Below, in pieces: positions 1 through 11,136 of a stretch of 64,000 bases of DNA. This DNA comes from Shinisaurus crocodilurus (taxonomy: Eukaryota > Chordata > Lepidosauria > Squamata > Shinisauridae). Where the stretch lies: positions 206,606,200 to 206,670,199 of the forward strand of contig CM037876.1 in the NCBI GenBank assembly GCA_021292165.1, read 5' to 3'. The number at the start of each line of letters is the position of its first letter. Positions within the stretch are counted from its first letter, which is position 1. The translations under genes and the position numbers were made by a program. Under the pieces are notes generated by a model. The model searched no databases. It was given only the letters and a program-made list of their open reading frames with translations, and was not told the DNA's origin.

Positions 1-134
1 GGCCAACACATGGACATCAGGGGGCAAGGGTAGCAATGTGGCTCCACTGCCCTTCCTACACATGGAAACACCTTCACATGGATAACACACCTTTTTTGTT
101 CCTCCTTTAGACTTTAGCATGACAGGAATGTTGG

Positions 135-1420
135 TTGGAGTTAGAAACATCTGAATTACAAAATACTTTGGATAATATACTTTTTCTTAAAAATAATAAT
201 AAAATGATAAAAACAAAACAAAACATAGACAACCCCTTGTTAAGAGATTTGGAGTACTACGAGGAATATATTTATACCAGGGATTTCTCCTGTAACCCCG
301 GTGGTGGCTCTAAATTATTTCCCCAAAAATTTAAGAGTGGATTTGGAGGGTATACTAAGAGAAGAAAGGGTCGTTAGACTATCGGATTGGGTGGAAAAGA
401 TGGGGACTAGAAACCAAATACTGGAAATTGTTGGGAGAAGAAGAGTGTCATGGTTAAATTTATTACAGTTAGAACTGTGGCCAAACAAGTGGAAAAGGAA
501 AACCGAGTATGAGAGAGATTTAACCAAATTTGAAAAGATTGTTATGTCCAGAGATGGTTTAGAAGGGAATGCGTCAACAAGAGGTATAACAAGGGATTTA
601 TACAGATTGATTCAAAAAGCAGAAGAACAAGATGACCATCTAAAGACAGTATGGGATAATGAATTTGAAGAGGTGACCTCGAAGGTGGACTGGAACAATA
701 TATGGGATAGACGGATTGTGAAAGTTATGTCAACTAGGATAAAAGAGAATTTCTATAAAATAATATGGAGATGGTACCTAACTCCAGTAAGATTAAATAG
801 AATAGATAACAATTGCTCTGCACTCTGTTGGAGAGGATGACAGGAAATAGGTACATATGCTCATATGTGGTGGAGAAAAATGTTCTGGAATTTTGGCGAG
901 AGGTTTTTACAGAAATATCGGAAATTATTGGTATTAATCTAGAGGTATGTCCTAAACTTGCATTGTTATCAATAACCGATAAAGTCACTTGTGCCCAAAA
1001 TACGAAGGAACTAATTGTAAACTTGTTAACTGCTGCTAGGTTAATGATAGCAAGGAAATGGAAAGTACAACATGTTTTTCTAATAACTGATTGGTATAAG
1101 GAAGTTTGGGATATAGCCCTAAATGATAAACTAACTTGTAGTATCAAATGCAAAAAGGGACAGTTAAAGAAGAATAATTTTATGGATATATGAAATAAAT
1201 TATTAGACTATGTATTAATAAAGGGGGAGTATGCCTTGTCAGGATATGTTATATTTTTGGAATGTGGAATTTAATTGATTAAGGGGATGGAAGTACGTAT
1301 ATTAGCTGATCCCTAGGTGGGTGGGGGGGTGCACCTTATGATTTACTGTAGTTGTATGTTTTTGTTTTCACAGTGTTGTATGTAGTTTATAATAACTAAA
1401 TAAAATTTATTTTTTTAAAA
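135..1420 (+). mobile_element. L1-type LINE, 3' part of ORF2 plus 3' UTR and A-rich tail
   Basis: The broken frames at 301-840 and 813-1193 read like the C-terminal third of a squamate L1 ORF2: IIWRWYLTPVRLNRI, CWRG followed by an HMWW-type block in a second frame, then LIVNLLTAARLMIARKWK. The 3' UTR ends with AATAAA and a T/A-rich tail near 1420. The element is 5' truncated and carries at least two frameshifts, so it is dead. The same family's 3' end is found inverted at 51680-51832. Confidence 0.8.
301..1193 (+). pseudogene. L1 ORF2 C-terminal fragment, frameshifted
   Basis: Two overlapping frames carry the conserved C-terminal L1 ORF2 region downstream of the reverse transcriptase. No endonuclease or RT catalytic motif remains. 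The frame changes near 836, immediately after CWRG, where the Cys-containing block should continue. Confidence 0.75.
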
Positions 1421-1559
1421 AAGGAATGTTGATCCATCCAGCCATGTCGGGAGATCCTCATCACAGAGGCAATAATAACCAACTCTAAACCACATGCAGT
1501 TCTCTGCTAAGAGGGATACAGAGGCAGTTTGTGCATTTGGCAATAAGCTAGCATGCATC

Positions 1560-1960
1560 CAATCTGAGCAATGTGCATGTTTACACAGAAGTAAGTCCCC
1601 CACTGAACAAACATCAGTGTAAGTGCAAATCGGAATGCAGCCATTGTCTTCCATGCACGCAGCACAACCTTATGCATGTTTGCTTAGAAGTAAGCACCAC
1701 TGAGTTCAACGGGGCTTACATCCAACTAAATGTGCATAGCTTTCAGCTTTGCACTGCAATCCTATGCAAATCAGGACCTAAGCCCCATTGAACCCATTGG
1801 GACTTACACCAGAAAAAACATGCATAGGATTGGGCTGACAAAATCTGTTAAACAATGGTTGCAATCCTGTGCACATGTGGGAATAAGTCTCATTGGATTC
1901 AGTGGGATTTACTTCAGAGTGGACATGCTTAGAACTGCACTGCACATTTGCTTGGGTTTT
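1560..1960. repeat. Cluster of short CCTATGCA-type MITE units
   Basis: Three to four degenerate units follow one another, each carrying variants of GCAATCCTATGCA, AGAAGTAAG(C/T)CCCA and AATGGGACTTAC. Single copies of the same unit occur across the window (7864, 12010, 22870, 32630, 36362, 56940, 62037). Arms are roughly inverted repeats of one another. Confidence 0.6.
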
Positions 1961-2169
1961 GCTTTCTTCCTGCTACAAATGAATACAGATGCAGTTATGC
2001 CTTCCCAACTTATTATGAGGTCTTTGGTAAATGGAGACATGGAGGTTCATCATTGGTTTATATGTGAAGGGCTAGCAAAGGCCAGCTTTGTGAACTGGGA
2101 AACATTGGGACTGAAACTTTTGAGTCTATCTTTTCTGGTTGGTATGATACATATTTGGTTTAGGTTTAA

Positions 2170-2199
2170 ACACACACACACACACACACGCACACGCAC
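2170..2199. repeat. (CA)n microsatellite
   Basis: About 30 bp of CA dinucleotides with a few CG interruptions. Confidence 0.9.
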
Positions 2200-2278
2200 A
2201 ACATTTAAGTCTGACTGCACCTGTTTAATCTGTATAACTAACATATAACTGTTATTTAATTATAAATATACAATTCAT

Positions 2279-2446
2279 AGATTCATATTCATAGATCATA
2301 GAGTTGGAAGGGGCCTACAAGGCCATCGAGTCCAACCCCCTGCTCAGTGCAGGAAACTAGAGGAGGGGTCTCCCATCCAAGTAATAACCAGGCCTGACCC
2401 TGCTTAGCTTTCCACACTCAGACAAGCTGAGCCAGCGTGAGCCACA
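2279..2446 (-). mobile_element. 5S-rRNA-derived SINE with CR1-like tail
   Basis: Read on the minus strand, it starts with GGCTCA..GCTTGTCTGAG and contains GCTAAGCAGGGTC, GCCTGGTTATTACTTGG and ATGGGAGACC, the internal promoter region of 5S rRNA (box A to box C). The 3' half, GGGGGTTGGACTCGATGGCC to CCTTCCAACTCTATGATC, matches the classic 3' end of CR1 LINEs. Other copies: 34725-34892, 55970-56262, and a tail at 4917. Confidence 0.75.
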
Positions 2447-3046
2447 GTTATAACATTATAATCTGTATAACTAACCCTTTCTCTGAAGAAGGCACAACTC
2501 CTGGGCTATACAGGAATTCCTTGTCCCACCTCCAACCCGCAGTGAAGAATTCCTCCTATGCAAGTTCCAAACGCCTTCCATTCTCTTCCTTCTTTTTCCC
2601 TTCTGAAAGCAGTGGAGCCACGAGTCTCCTGTCACTCAGCCTTCTGCCTGGTTGATCATTGTGAAAAGAGCCACCCTGATGACACAAGAATCTTGACTGC
2701 AAACAAAGGCAGGCAGAGCGGCACCTGGAGGCCCTAAACACAGCGCGAGCCTGGAGGAAGCCAAGCGAAGAGCAGGAGGAGAACAGGGTACCTACTCCTT
2801 CCAGGTCACCTTGGACTCCTTTTTTGGCATGCTGGCTGGCCCTCTCCAGGCCAATGAATGGCCTCTCCAGTGGTGACTGATGTTTGAGTAGACAACAGGT
2901 GATATTGGGCAGTATAGAAATGTAATAAATAGATGAAAAATAAAATAAACAAATATGGAAGTTCTGTCTGTGTCCATTAATCCAGAGTGGTTTATTCACA
3001 CATGCAAATGGTCACTTCACACTACAGTCAGTAAGTGATAAACATG
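2447..3046. other. Unclassified intergenic DNA with an L2-like tail fragment
   Basis: No gene seen. A short GGCAGTATAGAAATGTAATAAAT motif near 2910-2935 resembles the 3' tail of L2-type LINEs. The rest shows nothing I recognise. Confidence 0.4.
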
Positions 3047-3048
3047 TA

Positions 3049-4634
3049 CAGTCATGTGAAAAAGAAAGTACACCCTTCTCGAGTTCCATGGTTCCACGTA
3101 TCAGGACAGAAGAAAAATCATCGGACCCGTAGCAGGTCTCAAAATTAGGTAAGGACAACCGCAGATGAACAACAACACATGACAGAGTACACCGTGACAT
3201 TATTTATTGTACAGAAATACAGCCAAGATGGAAAAACTAAGTACACCCTTACTGCTGCCATAGATATGAAGAGGCTAAGGAGCAACCAAGTGCTGCTAAG
3301 CAAATGCCCTTGATGAATTGATCATCAGCAAGTGTGACCACCTCTATAAAAGCTGAAGTGTCAGGAGTTTGCTGGTCTCCAGCAGTCAGGTGTGTGTTAC
3401 CACAATGCCAAGGAGAGAAGACATCAGCAATGATCTTAGGGAAGCAACTGTTGCTGCCCATCAATCCGGGAACGGTTATAAGGCCATTTCCAAACAATTT
3501 AAAGTCCATCATTCTACAGTGAGGAAGATTATTCACAAGTGGAAAACATTCAAGACAGTTGCCAATCTTCCCAGGGGTGGACGTCCCAGCAAATTCACCC
3601 CAAGGGCAGACCGTGCAATGCTCAGAGAAATTGCAAAACATGCAAGTGTTACATCTCAGGTGCTACAGGCCACAGTCAGCAGGTGCAACATTAAAGTTCA
3701 GGACAGTACAATTAGAAAAAGACTGAACAAGTATGGTTTGTATGGAAGGGTTGCCAGGAGAAAGCCTCTTCTCTCTAAAAAGAACATGGAAACACGGCTT
3801 GGGTTTGCAAAGTTGCATCTGAACAAATCACAAGCCTTCTGGAACAATGTCCTTTGGACAGATGAGACCAAAGTGGAGCTGTTTGGCCATAATGCACGGT
3901 GCTACGTTTGGCGGAAACCAAACACAGCATGTCAGCACAAACATCTCTGACCAACTGTCAAGCACGGTGGTGGAGCAGTGATGATTTGGGCTTGTTTTGC
4001 AGCCAGAGGACCTGGGCACCTTGCAGTCATTGAGTCGACCATGACCTCCTCTGTATACCAAGGTATTCTAGAGTCGAATGTGAGGCCATCTGTCCGGCAG
4101 CTAAAATGTGGCCGAAATTGGGTCATGCAACAGGACAATGATCCCAAGCACACCAGCAAATCTACAACAGAATGGCTGACAAAGAGAAGAATCAAGGTGC
4201 TGCAATGGCCCGGTCAAATGCCAGACCTCAACCCGACTGAAATGCTGTGGTGGGACCTTAAGAGAGCTGTGCATAAACAAATGCCCGCAAACCGCAATGT
4301 TGTAAAGAAGAGTGGGCCAAAATTCCTCCACAACGATGTGAGAGACTGATCATGTCATACCGAAAATGATTACTTCAAGTTATTGCTGCTAAAGGTGGTT
4401 CGACCAGCTATTGAATCATAAGGTGTACTTAGTTTTTCCCACATGGCTTCTCCATTTTGGCTGGATTTCTGAACAATAAATAATGCCATGGTGTACTCTG
4501 TCATGTGTTGTTGTTCATCTGTGGTTGTCTTTACCTAATTTTGAGACCTGCTACGGGCCCGATGATTTTTCTTCTGTCCTGATACGTGGAATCATGGAAC
4601 TCGAGAAGGGTGTACTTTCTTTTTCACATGACTG
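3049..4634 (+). mobile_element. Tc1/mariner DNA transposon, full length, flanked by TA
   Basis: The element is 1586 bp, with terminal inverted repeats that begin CAGTCATGTGAAAAAGAAAG and pair with 4634-4594 almost perfectly. TA dinucleotides flank both ends (3047-3048 and 4635-4636), the Tc1 target duplication. A second pair of inner repeats (TTAGGTAA..ACAACAACACATGACAGAGT) is present, as in other Tc1-like elements. Length and both ends are intact; only the transposase is broken. Confidence 0.92.
3405..4414 (+). pseudogene. Tc1 transposase, broken by one stop and one small deletion
   Basis: Starting MPRREDISNDLREA, the frame contains the paired-type helix-turn-helix (AISKQFKVHHSTVRKIIHKWK), GRPSKFTPRAD, then the DDE domain: WTDETKVELFG, DNDPKHTS and PDLNPTEMLWWDLK hold the three acidic positions. 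An in-frame TGA at 3948-3950 lies just after QHKHL. Near 4298 about 14 nt appear missing compared with the usual Tc1 layout, throwing the last 40 or so codons out of frame (premature stop at 4347-4349; the family stop would be 4412-4414). All three catalytic residues survive. Confidence 0.88.
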
Positions 4635-4636
4635 TA

Positions 4637-4916
4637 TATGTGAACCAATTCACTTTTAACCAAGCAGACCCTGAACTGCAGTGGCTGTGAAGCATTCATT
4701 CCTCTCGCCCCAGCAAACGTGACTCTCTTGTAGGTTTTCCTGCTGAGAACCACGGTTGCGCTAATGCCATGTGAGCACCCATTCAATTGCCCAATTAGGG
4801 GCTCTGCATTCGCCTTTTCCTGCACTGGGAAATACATGTCTTTCACGAGAAAATCCCAGAGGCAATTTCATATTGGGAAGAGAGATCCATGTGGGGAATT
4901 TGTCATGTGTGAATCA
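4637..4916. other. Intergenic, nothing recognised
   Basis: No gene, repeat or clear regulatory motif seen. Confidence 0.5.
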
Positions 4917-5000
4917 ACCCCTCCTCTAGTTTCCTGCATTGGGCAGGGGGTTGGACTCGATGGCCTTGTAGGCCCCTTCCAACTCTATCAGATCTATGGA
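4917..5000 (+). mobile_element. 5S-SINE, 3' CR1-like tail only
   Basis: Contains CCCCTCCTCTAGTTTCCTGC, GGGGGTTGGACTCGATGGCC and CCTTCCAACTCTAT, the 3' half of the 5S-derived SINE seen at 34725. The 5S-like half is missing. Confidence 0.65.
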
Positions 5001-5039
5001 ACTCGGACTCCTGATTTAAATAAGGTTTCTGAATAGTTA

Positions 5040-5077
5040 ACAACAACAACAACAACAACAACAACTACTACTACTAC

Positions 5078-5120
<43 letters not shown>
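5040..5120. repeat. Compound (AAC)n(ACT)n(ATT)n microsatellite
   Basis: Three adjoining trinucleotide tracts, the longest being ATT. Confidence 0.9.
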
Positions 5121-5592
5121 GTAGCCCCCTATTTGGTGTTATAGCAATTGTTTTGTTCCAGCTAACATAGGAAGCCACCTTATAGCAGTCAGACTCTTTG
5201 TACACTTAGCCCAATATTGTGTACTGCAGGGCTGGGCAAAAGTTGGATCTGGATTTACTGGTAGATCTCTGGGTGATTTGTAGTAGATTCACAAGGATTT
5301 CTGACTCCTCGTTATTTAACAATAGCAGCAACAAGATGACTTCCCCACCCAAACTCCCTAAATTATACTGCCGACATGAAGAAAGTTTGGGGTAACCAGG
5401 AGTGGATTTCTGTGTGGAAGGACGGTAGGCTCTGTCCTATTCTGGACTGATACTAAAAAACAAATTCCTGGGCTCACAATTCTTGAATTCGAAGTGTATG
5501 CCATTTGCACCAGGCTCCGATGGGTGGGACTTGGAATTTTAGTCAAAAGCAAAGTAGATCTCGCAAGCCTGGAGTCCACCAATGGTTTATTC
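5121..5592. other. Intergenic, nothing recognised
   Basis: No gene or classifiable repeat seen. Confidence 0.45.
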
Positions 5593-5745
5593 TGACTGGC
5601 AGTGGCTCTCTAAGGTTTCAGACAGAGGTCTTTCACATCACCTGCTGCCTGATCTCTTTTGTTTCAAACTGGAGATGCCAGGAACTGAACCTGGAACCTT
5701 TGGAATGCAAAGCGTGTGCTCTGCCATTTGGCCCCTAAGGTGGGA
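5593..5745 (-). mobile_element. tRNA-derived SINE
   Basis: On the minus strand it carries a B-box-like GGTTCAGTTCC and the GGCATCTCC and AGAGCCACTGCCAGTC blocks found in the better copies at 14795 and 50600. Diverged. Confidence 0.6.
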
Positions 5746-6424
5746 GCCTCCTTCTCCCAGCTAACACTGCAGGGCTTCTGAAGAACCGTCTTGCCCTGAG
5801 AAGTGAATGAGAAACTGATGTAAAAATGGACCATGAAAAGATCTCCCCACCACCACAAGAAAATAAATCCCCCGTTGCTTGTCTTTTCTATTGAATTGTA
5901 TTCTTTTTTTGTTTATGTAAACAATATTATGTATATGTATATATATTATGAATATGCTTATACTTATTTTGACGTAGAGCGTTTGTAAGGTTCACCTGAA
6001 AAGCAGGATATAAATATCTAAATTTTAACAAAGGCCCCTGAGAGGACCTCCCAGGACCATAAGATATGGTGGTGGATGCTTCCCCCTCCCCGCCCTTCAC
6101 AGGAGCAGAGGGAGCTCTGCCCATGGAGAGGAGAGGTCTGACCACGAAGTTTCTGCCTGGGCATCTCTTTCTGCTGCCATGGATGCCGCACTGGTGCTTC
6201 ACCAGTTGTGAGGGCAACAGGGGGACCTTCTGAGGGCACATCAGGGGCAGATCAGGCAGAAAACTAAGGGAAGAGAGAAAAGAGGGCGGAGGTAAAAAGC
6301 TCCCCCCCCCCTTCTGGTCTGGCCAGCATGAGCCTGGTGAGATTAGGAAGTGGTGGTTCCTCTACCACATGCTCTCACCGATCTCCATGGGATTGTTCTG
6401 TAAATATACCTGTACTCAGTAATG
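5746..6424. other. Intergenic, nothing recognised
   Basis: No gene seen. Includes an AT-rich stretch (5880-6020) and a GC-richer stretch (6020-6240) without clear features. Confidence 0.4.
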
Positions 6425-7255
6425 GGCTGGTTGAGGTCAATACCCTAAAGCCTGACAAGATGGAGGTTCTGTAGGTTCAGGGAGGTTCTGTAGGTTCCTG
6501 GGTTCAGGGAGATGGTGTCCAACCTGTTCTGGATGGGGTTGCACTTCCACAGAAGGATCAGGTTTGCGGCTGGGGGGAGGGGTGCTCATTGATCTAGCTT
6601 TCTTAGCAGAGGCCCAGTGTGTCGTGTGCACGGAATACCTTTTATCAGCTGAGTCTGGTACACCAGCTATAGCCTTTCTTGGGCAGGGATAGTCTGGCCA
6701 GGCTTATTCATGCTCTGGTAAACCTCTTGGATGGACTACTGCCCTTGAAGATGGTTCAGAAAGTGCAGCTAGTACAGAGTGTGGCTGGGAAAATATTTAA
6801 AGAATTTAAATGTCTGCCTGTTCATTTTTGAGCCCAGTGCAAGATGCTGGTGCTGATGTTCAAGGTTCTAATGACTTGTGTCCTAGGAACCGAAAGGAAG
6901 ACCGATCTCCATATTACCCTGCTTGGATCAACTACCAATGTCCTTCTCAGGTCCCCCTGCTCATCAGACATGGGGCCAGTGTTGACATGGGGCATTTTCC
7001 ACTGTGGGGCCCCATGTGCAGAACTCCCTCCCCAGAATAGCCCACCTGGCACCTATTCTATCTTTGAGGCATCAGGCTAAAAACCTCCTTATTCTCCCAG
7101 GCCTTTAAGGAGGGATGGGTTAGATCTCTGTCTGCTGTTTTGATTAGTGGTTTAGTATTTTACACTGATAATATTTTATTGAAAATGTTATATAAACTGC
7201 CCCGGGTCTTTTTTTTGATGAAGGGCAATATATACATTTGCTGAACGAATGAATA
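6425..7255 (+). mobile_element. L2/CR1-type LINE, ORF2 C-terminal remnant and 3' end
   Basis: Contains the order typical of these LINEs: a decayed LLEMVQKVQLVQS-like block, the LTFKAL-like block, a decayed NSLP block, then the 3' UTR ending in an AT-rich tail around 7255. Frames are thoroughly broken. Compare the better preserved copy at 46321-47310. Confidence 0.65.
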
Positions 7256-7863
7256 CATCTCATGCATTGGCAAGGCATCGTGGCAATTAGATATTATGGG
7301 TATTTTCACATGTGACACTAAAACTGCAATCCTAAACCCTGTTTATTCAGACCTAAATCAGTGGATTTTAGCACCACTTACTATGATTAGGGGGGTTGTA
7401 GCTTTTTCAATGCTTTTCCTTTTTCCACACATATGAGGCGAATATAAAATCCGCCTTGGCTAGAATGCATAAAAATGAGCAGAATGACTGGACTCCACCC
7501 TAGAAGGTTTTTTGGCAGGCCTGGATTTCTGCTTCCCAAATCTGCCACAATCCTTGTATCAGATCTGCAATGCAGTGACTTCTGGCCATTCCTAAACTGA
7601 TGTGGAGCACACATACACATGCAAAAAAAATCTGTAAAAGAATGTACGAAAGAGTTGATGAGTCAAGAAACTATTTCCAGTGCATGTATAGTCACTTGGC
7701 TCTTTATCAGGGGAACCTACAATGAATAAAAATAATAAAACCAGTCAGACATTGGGCTCGGCAAGTTGTCACACAGTATATTCACAGCTATAAAAACATA
7801 ATGTATGTTAGAACTACAGCCTCCACACCAAAGAGCAAGATTTTTTTTAAAAAGGATATTAAC
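7256..7863. other. Intergenic with a degenerate CCTATGCA-type fragment
   Basis: AACTGCAATCCTAAACCCTG at about 7321 resembles a MITE end. Otherwise nothing is recognised. Confidence 0.35.
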
Positions 7864-7952
7864 AGTGCAATCCTATATATGTCTACTCAGACCTGTGTGT
7901 GAGTTCAATGGGACTTACTCCCAGCTAAATAAGTATAGGATTGCAACCTAAA
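7864..7952. mobile_element. CCTATGCA-type MITE, single unit
   Basis: Begins GTGCAATCCTATATATG and ends AAGTATAGGATTGCAAC, so its ends are inverted repeats. The middle holds GAGTTCAATGGGACTTACTC. Noncoding. Confidence 0.65.
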
Positions 7953-8037
7953 CATGTACTCTTTCTAGAATATTTACATTCAAAACAAATACTCTGTTAT
8001 TATTTTGTGCCTCTGGGAGAACATTTGGGTATACCTT

Positions 8038-8205
8038 GAGTTGGATCCAGGCTGGCCAGTCTGTGAACAGAAGGGCTCCACAGTAGCTTTTTGAGAGGCA
8101 CAGCAGGTTGCAGGCGGAAGGAGGAATTGTGAAGATCCCCTCCCCCCCCCTTTTCCTCCAATGTGAGCGGAACTCGGCTAAGCACCACTCTGGATCCAAC
8201 CCACT
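8038..8205. repeat. Candidate short inverted-repeat element
   Basis: Ends read GAGTTGGATCCAGGCTGG and CACTCTGGATCCAACCC, an inverted repeat around a GC-rich middle with a run of nine C (8142-8151). A related end occurs at about 8332. Type not assigned. Confidence 0.4.
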
Positions 8206-8927
8206 GATATCTGAAAATGTCTTGCTCTTTGTTGCAGAGAGACTGAAAATGATACGTATATAGTGTACAATAGATACATAGATAGATACATGGATAGAGA
8301 AGTATATGTACAGTAAATACATATAAAGAGTTGGGTCCAGATTTACTCTGGATCAGCTACGCTGACAGAAGTGGATGTCCCCACCCCCTCCTTCCCACGG
8401 CAGCCCCTCCAGCTCCCTGAAAATGCTACAGAAGACCCTGCTGAATGGGATGAGCTGTAGTGGGGGGGGGGGGAGACATCCCCAAAAATTTGGCAGAAGG
8501 ACTTTCTGATTTTACTATATGTTTGATATAGATTTTCCTGCTGAGGAGTCAATCAGCTTGAAGCATCACTGGTACTTTTTATTTATTTATTTAGCAGGTG
8601 GCAGGAAGGAGGTGACCAATCAATTCTTTTCTGCACCCTTTTACAGATTGCTTTTGCTCCTTGGAGTTGGGCTTGACCTGCATCTTGGTGGCATCCCAAA
8701 TGCATGCTCAGTTTAAAAACAGCTCATTTACATGACATGCACACAGGCACAGAAAATGGAACGAGGCTTAAAGATCGCTTATAGTGTCATGTGTAAAAAT
8801 ATGTTTGTGTGTTGCTTCTGTGTCTTACACCTCTGCTGTCAGGATGTGTTTGCATATCTGCTCTCTCTGTTTTGCCTAGTTAGCTTGGATTGTCTTCCAC
8901 TGTACTTCAATGCACATTTATTGTATG
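8206..8927. other. Intergenic, poly-G tract and simple sequence
   Basis: Contains GATA-type simple sequence near 8260-8300 and a run of 13 G at 8461-8473. No gene seen. Confidence 0.4.
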
Positions 8928-10233
8928 TCATCATCAGGCGATCACTCGTGACCGAGTAAGATTGTCTTCCGGGATAAAAGGAGGAAATTCTAAAGAAGAT
9001 TGTATAGACTCTAGCGATGGGTCCGTAAGTGACTGTGGAGGCCAATTCTAGATCCACACAGCTTCCCACAGTGAGGACACAGGTTACCAGATAGAAGATG
9101 GTCCTGTAAAGGATTCATTTGACGTGCTTTTCGCTTAGCACGTTTCTCCCTTTCACCTTGCACTCGGGCTTCTTCAAAGTCCATGGAACCTTTGTGAAAG
9201 GCCAACCTCCATTTAGATCGTTCATGGGCCAGAGCTTCCCAGTTTTCGATGTTTATATTGCATTTTTTTTAGATTAGCCTTATGAACATCTTTAAACCTC
9301 TTATATTGACCACCGATATTCCGCTTTCCATTCTTGAGTTGGGAGTAAAGTAACTGCTTTGGGAGACGGCAGTCAGGCATTCGAACAACATGACCGGTCC
9401 ACTGAAGTTGGCGTTGAAGGATCATTTTTTCAATGCTAGTAGTCTTTGCTTCTTCCAGTACACTGACATTTGTTCGTCTATCTTCCCAAGTAATTCGCAG
9501 GATTTTCCGGAGGCAACGTTGATGAAACCTTTCAAGGAGGTGGAAGTGACGTTTATAGATAGTCCATGTTTCGCAGGCATACAATAAAGTTGGTAATACA
9601 ATGGCTTCATAAACCAGTGTTTTGGTCTTCTTACAAATATCCCGATCCTCGAACACTCTATGTTTCATTCGAGAAAATGCGGCACTTGCGGAGCTCAAAC
9701 GATGCTGGATTTCACTGTCGATGTTAGCTGTAACAGAAAGATAGCTGCCAAGATAGAGAAAATGATCGACATTTTCCAGTATTGTCCCACCAAGCTGGAT
9801 AGATGGCATCACCAAAGGGTTAGCTTGCACTTGCTGATGAAGCACTTTGGTCTTTTTGATGTTAAGTGAGAGACCAAGTTTTTCGTATGCTTCTGCAAAA
9901 GCATTTAGGATAGTTTGGAGATCATCCTCTGAATGTGCGGAGACCACATTATCATCAGCATACTGAAGTTCCACAACGGAGGTTGTAATTACCTTACTTT
10001 TTGCTTTCAGCCTGCTGAGATTAAAAAGCTTTCCATCTGTTCGATATATAATTCCCACACCAGTGGGAAGTTTCCCCTTGACAAGATGTAAAACCATGGC
10101 GATGAAAATGGCAAATAATGTTGGGGCGATAACACATCCCTGTTTAACACCTGATCCCACTTTAAATGGAGCACCATGAGAGCCGTTGTTGTCCAAAACC
10201 GTTGCCGTCATGTTGTCATGGAGAAGTCGCAAG

Positions 10234-10234
<1 letters not shown>
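8928..10234 (-). mobile_element. Non-LTR retrotransposon, 3' part with reverse transcriptase and C-terminal zinc finger
   Basis: A 5'-truncated LINE copy. Its 3' end, read on the minus strand, has GGAAGACAATCTTACTCGG and GATCGCCTGATGATGACA; the same 3' end occurs at 48360-48640. Truncation is at a (TATG)n microsatellite that begins at 10236. The copy is long and only lightly damaged. Confidence 0.85.
9011..10232 (-). pseudogene. LINE ORF2: reverse transcriptase (YADD) and C2H2-like finger, one frameshift
   Basis: 10232-9222 reads continuously for 336 codons: VKQGCVIAPTLFAIFIAMVL, then LQYADDNVVSAHS with the catalytic YADD, SLNIKKTKVL, FLYLGSYL, LLYACETWT and RCLRKILRITWEDRRTN, all reverse-transcriptase and thumb motifs. 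The frame is lost in a run of eight A at about 9263-9270. The next frame continues sensibly (INIENWEALAHERSKW) to a C-terminal finger, CPHCGKLCGSRIGLHSHLRTHR, with two Cys and two His in C2H2 spacing, ending at 9014-9011. The endonuclease and N-terminal RT are missing. Clade not assigned. Confidence 0.85.

Positions 10235-10235
<1 letters not shown>

Positions 10236-10264
<29 letters not shown>
10236..10264. repeat. (TATG)n microsatellite
   Basis: About seven TATG units at the junction between two LINE fragments. Confidence 0.9.
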
Positions 10265-10968
10265 TTAATTATAGTTTTAAACCACACAATAATTCAAATT
10301 CAAATTCAAAAACAGCACATAATTAAACCAAGATAAAATCAGCAGCAGAGAGTAAAAACAGGACAACATACAAAAATGAATTAAAACAGGCAGCAATAAA
10401 AATGCAGTGATCTAAAAACAGTTCTTAAATTGCCTGAGAGGATAAAAAAGGTCTTCACCTGGCACCAACTGGGTAACCTGGAAGTCACTTAATAGGCTAA
10501 GGACTGGAGTCGGTAGATCTAAGGTGAATTTAAGAAAATGGGGCTTTCAAACCAACACTGTGAGTGTGGAGAAGAAGAGACAACATCACATCTATGCCAA
10601 TGCGCTCTATGTCTTTCAACAAGCACTTTGGAGGACTTGATGCTGGCTGCTCCAAATGCCCTTGATGTTGCTTGTTACTGGGCAAAAATTATTTGATACA
10701 TTTATTTCAGTTTTATGAGGCTCTCCATGTAAATTAGCCTGTATTTCATACATGTTTTTATATATAGGCTGTATGTGTAATTTTAATTTTTCTGTGGTGT
10801 TTCCTGACACGAATAAAATAATAAATAAACCTGGTGCCAAAAAGATCATATTGTAAGTGCCAGGTGAAGCTCTCTGGGGAGGGCATTCCACAGACAGGGT
10901 GCCACCACGGAAAATGCCTTCTCTTGTAGTTACCTGCTTTGCCTCATTTAGTGTGGGTACCGTAGTGT
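10265..10968 (-). mobile_element. L2/CR1-type LINE 3' end, split by another LINE tail
   Basis: Minus-strand 3' portion: a 3' A/T-rich end near 10265, CCTGGCACCA and CAGGTGAAGACC-type blocks near 10455, resuming after 10833 with CACCTGGCACTTAC and a block matching the NSLP region. The order fits the copies at 34560 and 42365. It is interrupted at 10468-10832. Confidence 0.6.
10468..10832 (+). mobile_element. Nested non-LTR retrotransposon tail with zinc-knuckle remnant
   Basis: Plus-strand sequence reads GVGRSKVNLRKWGFQTN and, one frame over, a Cys-rich CECGEEETTSHLC block, then TLEDLMLAAPNALDVA. This matches the C-terminal region of some non-LTR elements (zinc-knuckle type). It ends in GAATAAAATAATAAATAAA. 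It sits inside the minus-strand L2 copy. Confidence 0.55.
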
Positions 10969-11040
10969 CCGGATAAGTAAATATGAGATATATAAATATT
11001 CAGAGTTTAGCAGGTTTCATCTTAGTCTTAAGCCTTTATA

Positions 11041-11136
11041 CCAGCCTTCTCCAATTGAATGCCTTCAGAATGTGTTGGACTACAACCCTCATCATCCCCA
11101 GGCAGCATGGCCAATGACACCAGGTTGGAGAAGTCT
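11041..11136. mobile_element. Foldback MITE, ACTACAACYCTCATCATCCCC family
   Basis: Ends CAGCCTTCTCCAATTG and CCAGGTTGGAGAAGTCTG are inverted; the middle carries GTGTTGGACTACAAC and CATCATCCCCAG. Same family as 23055, 28673 and others. Confidence 0.6.
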
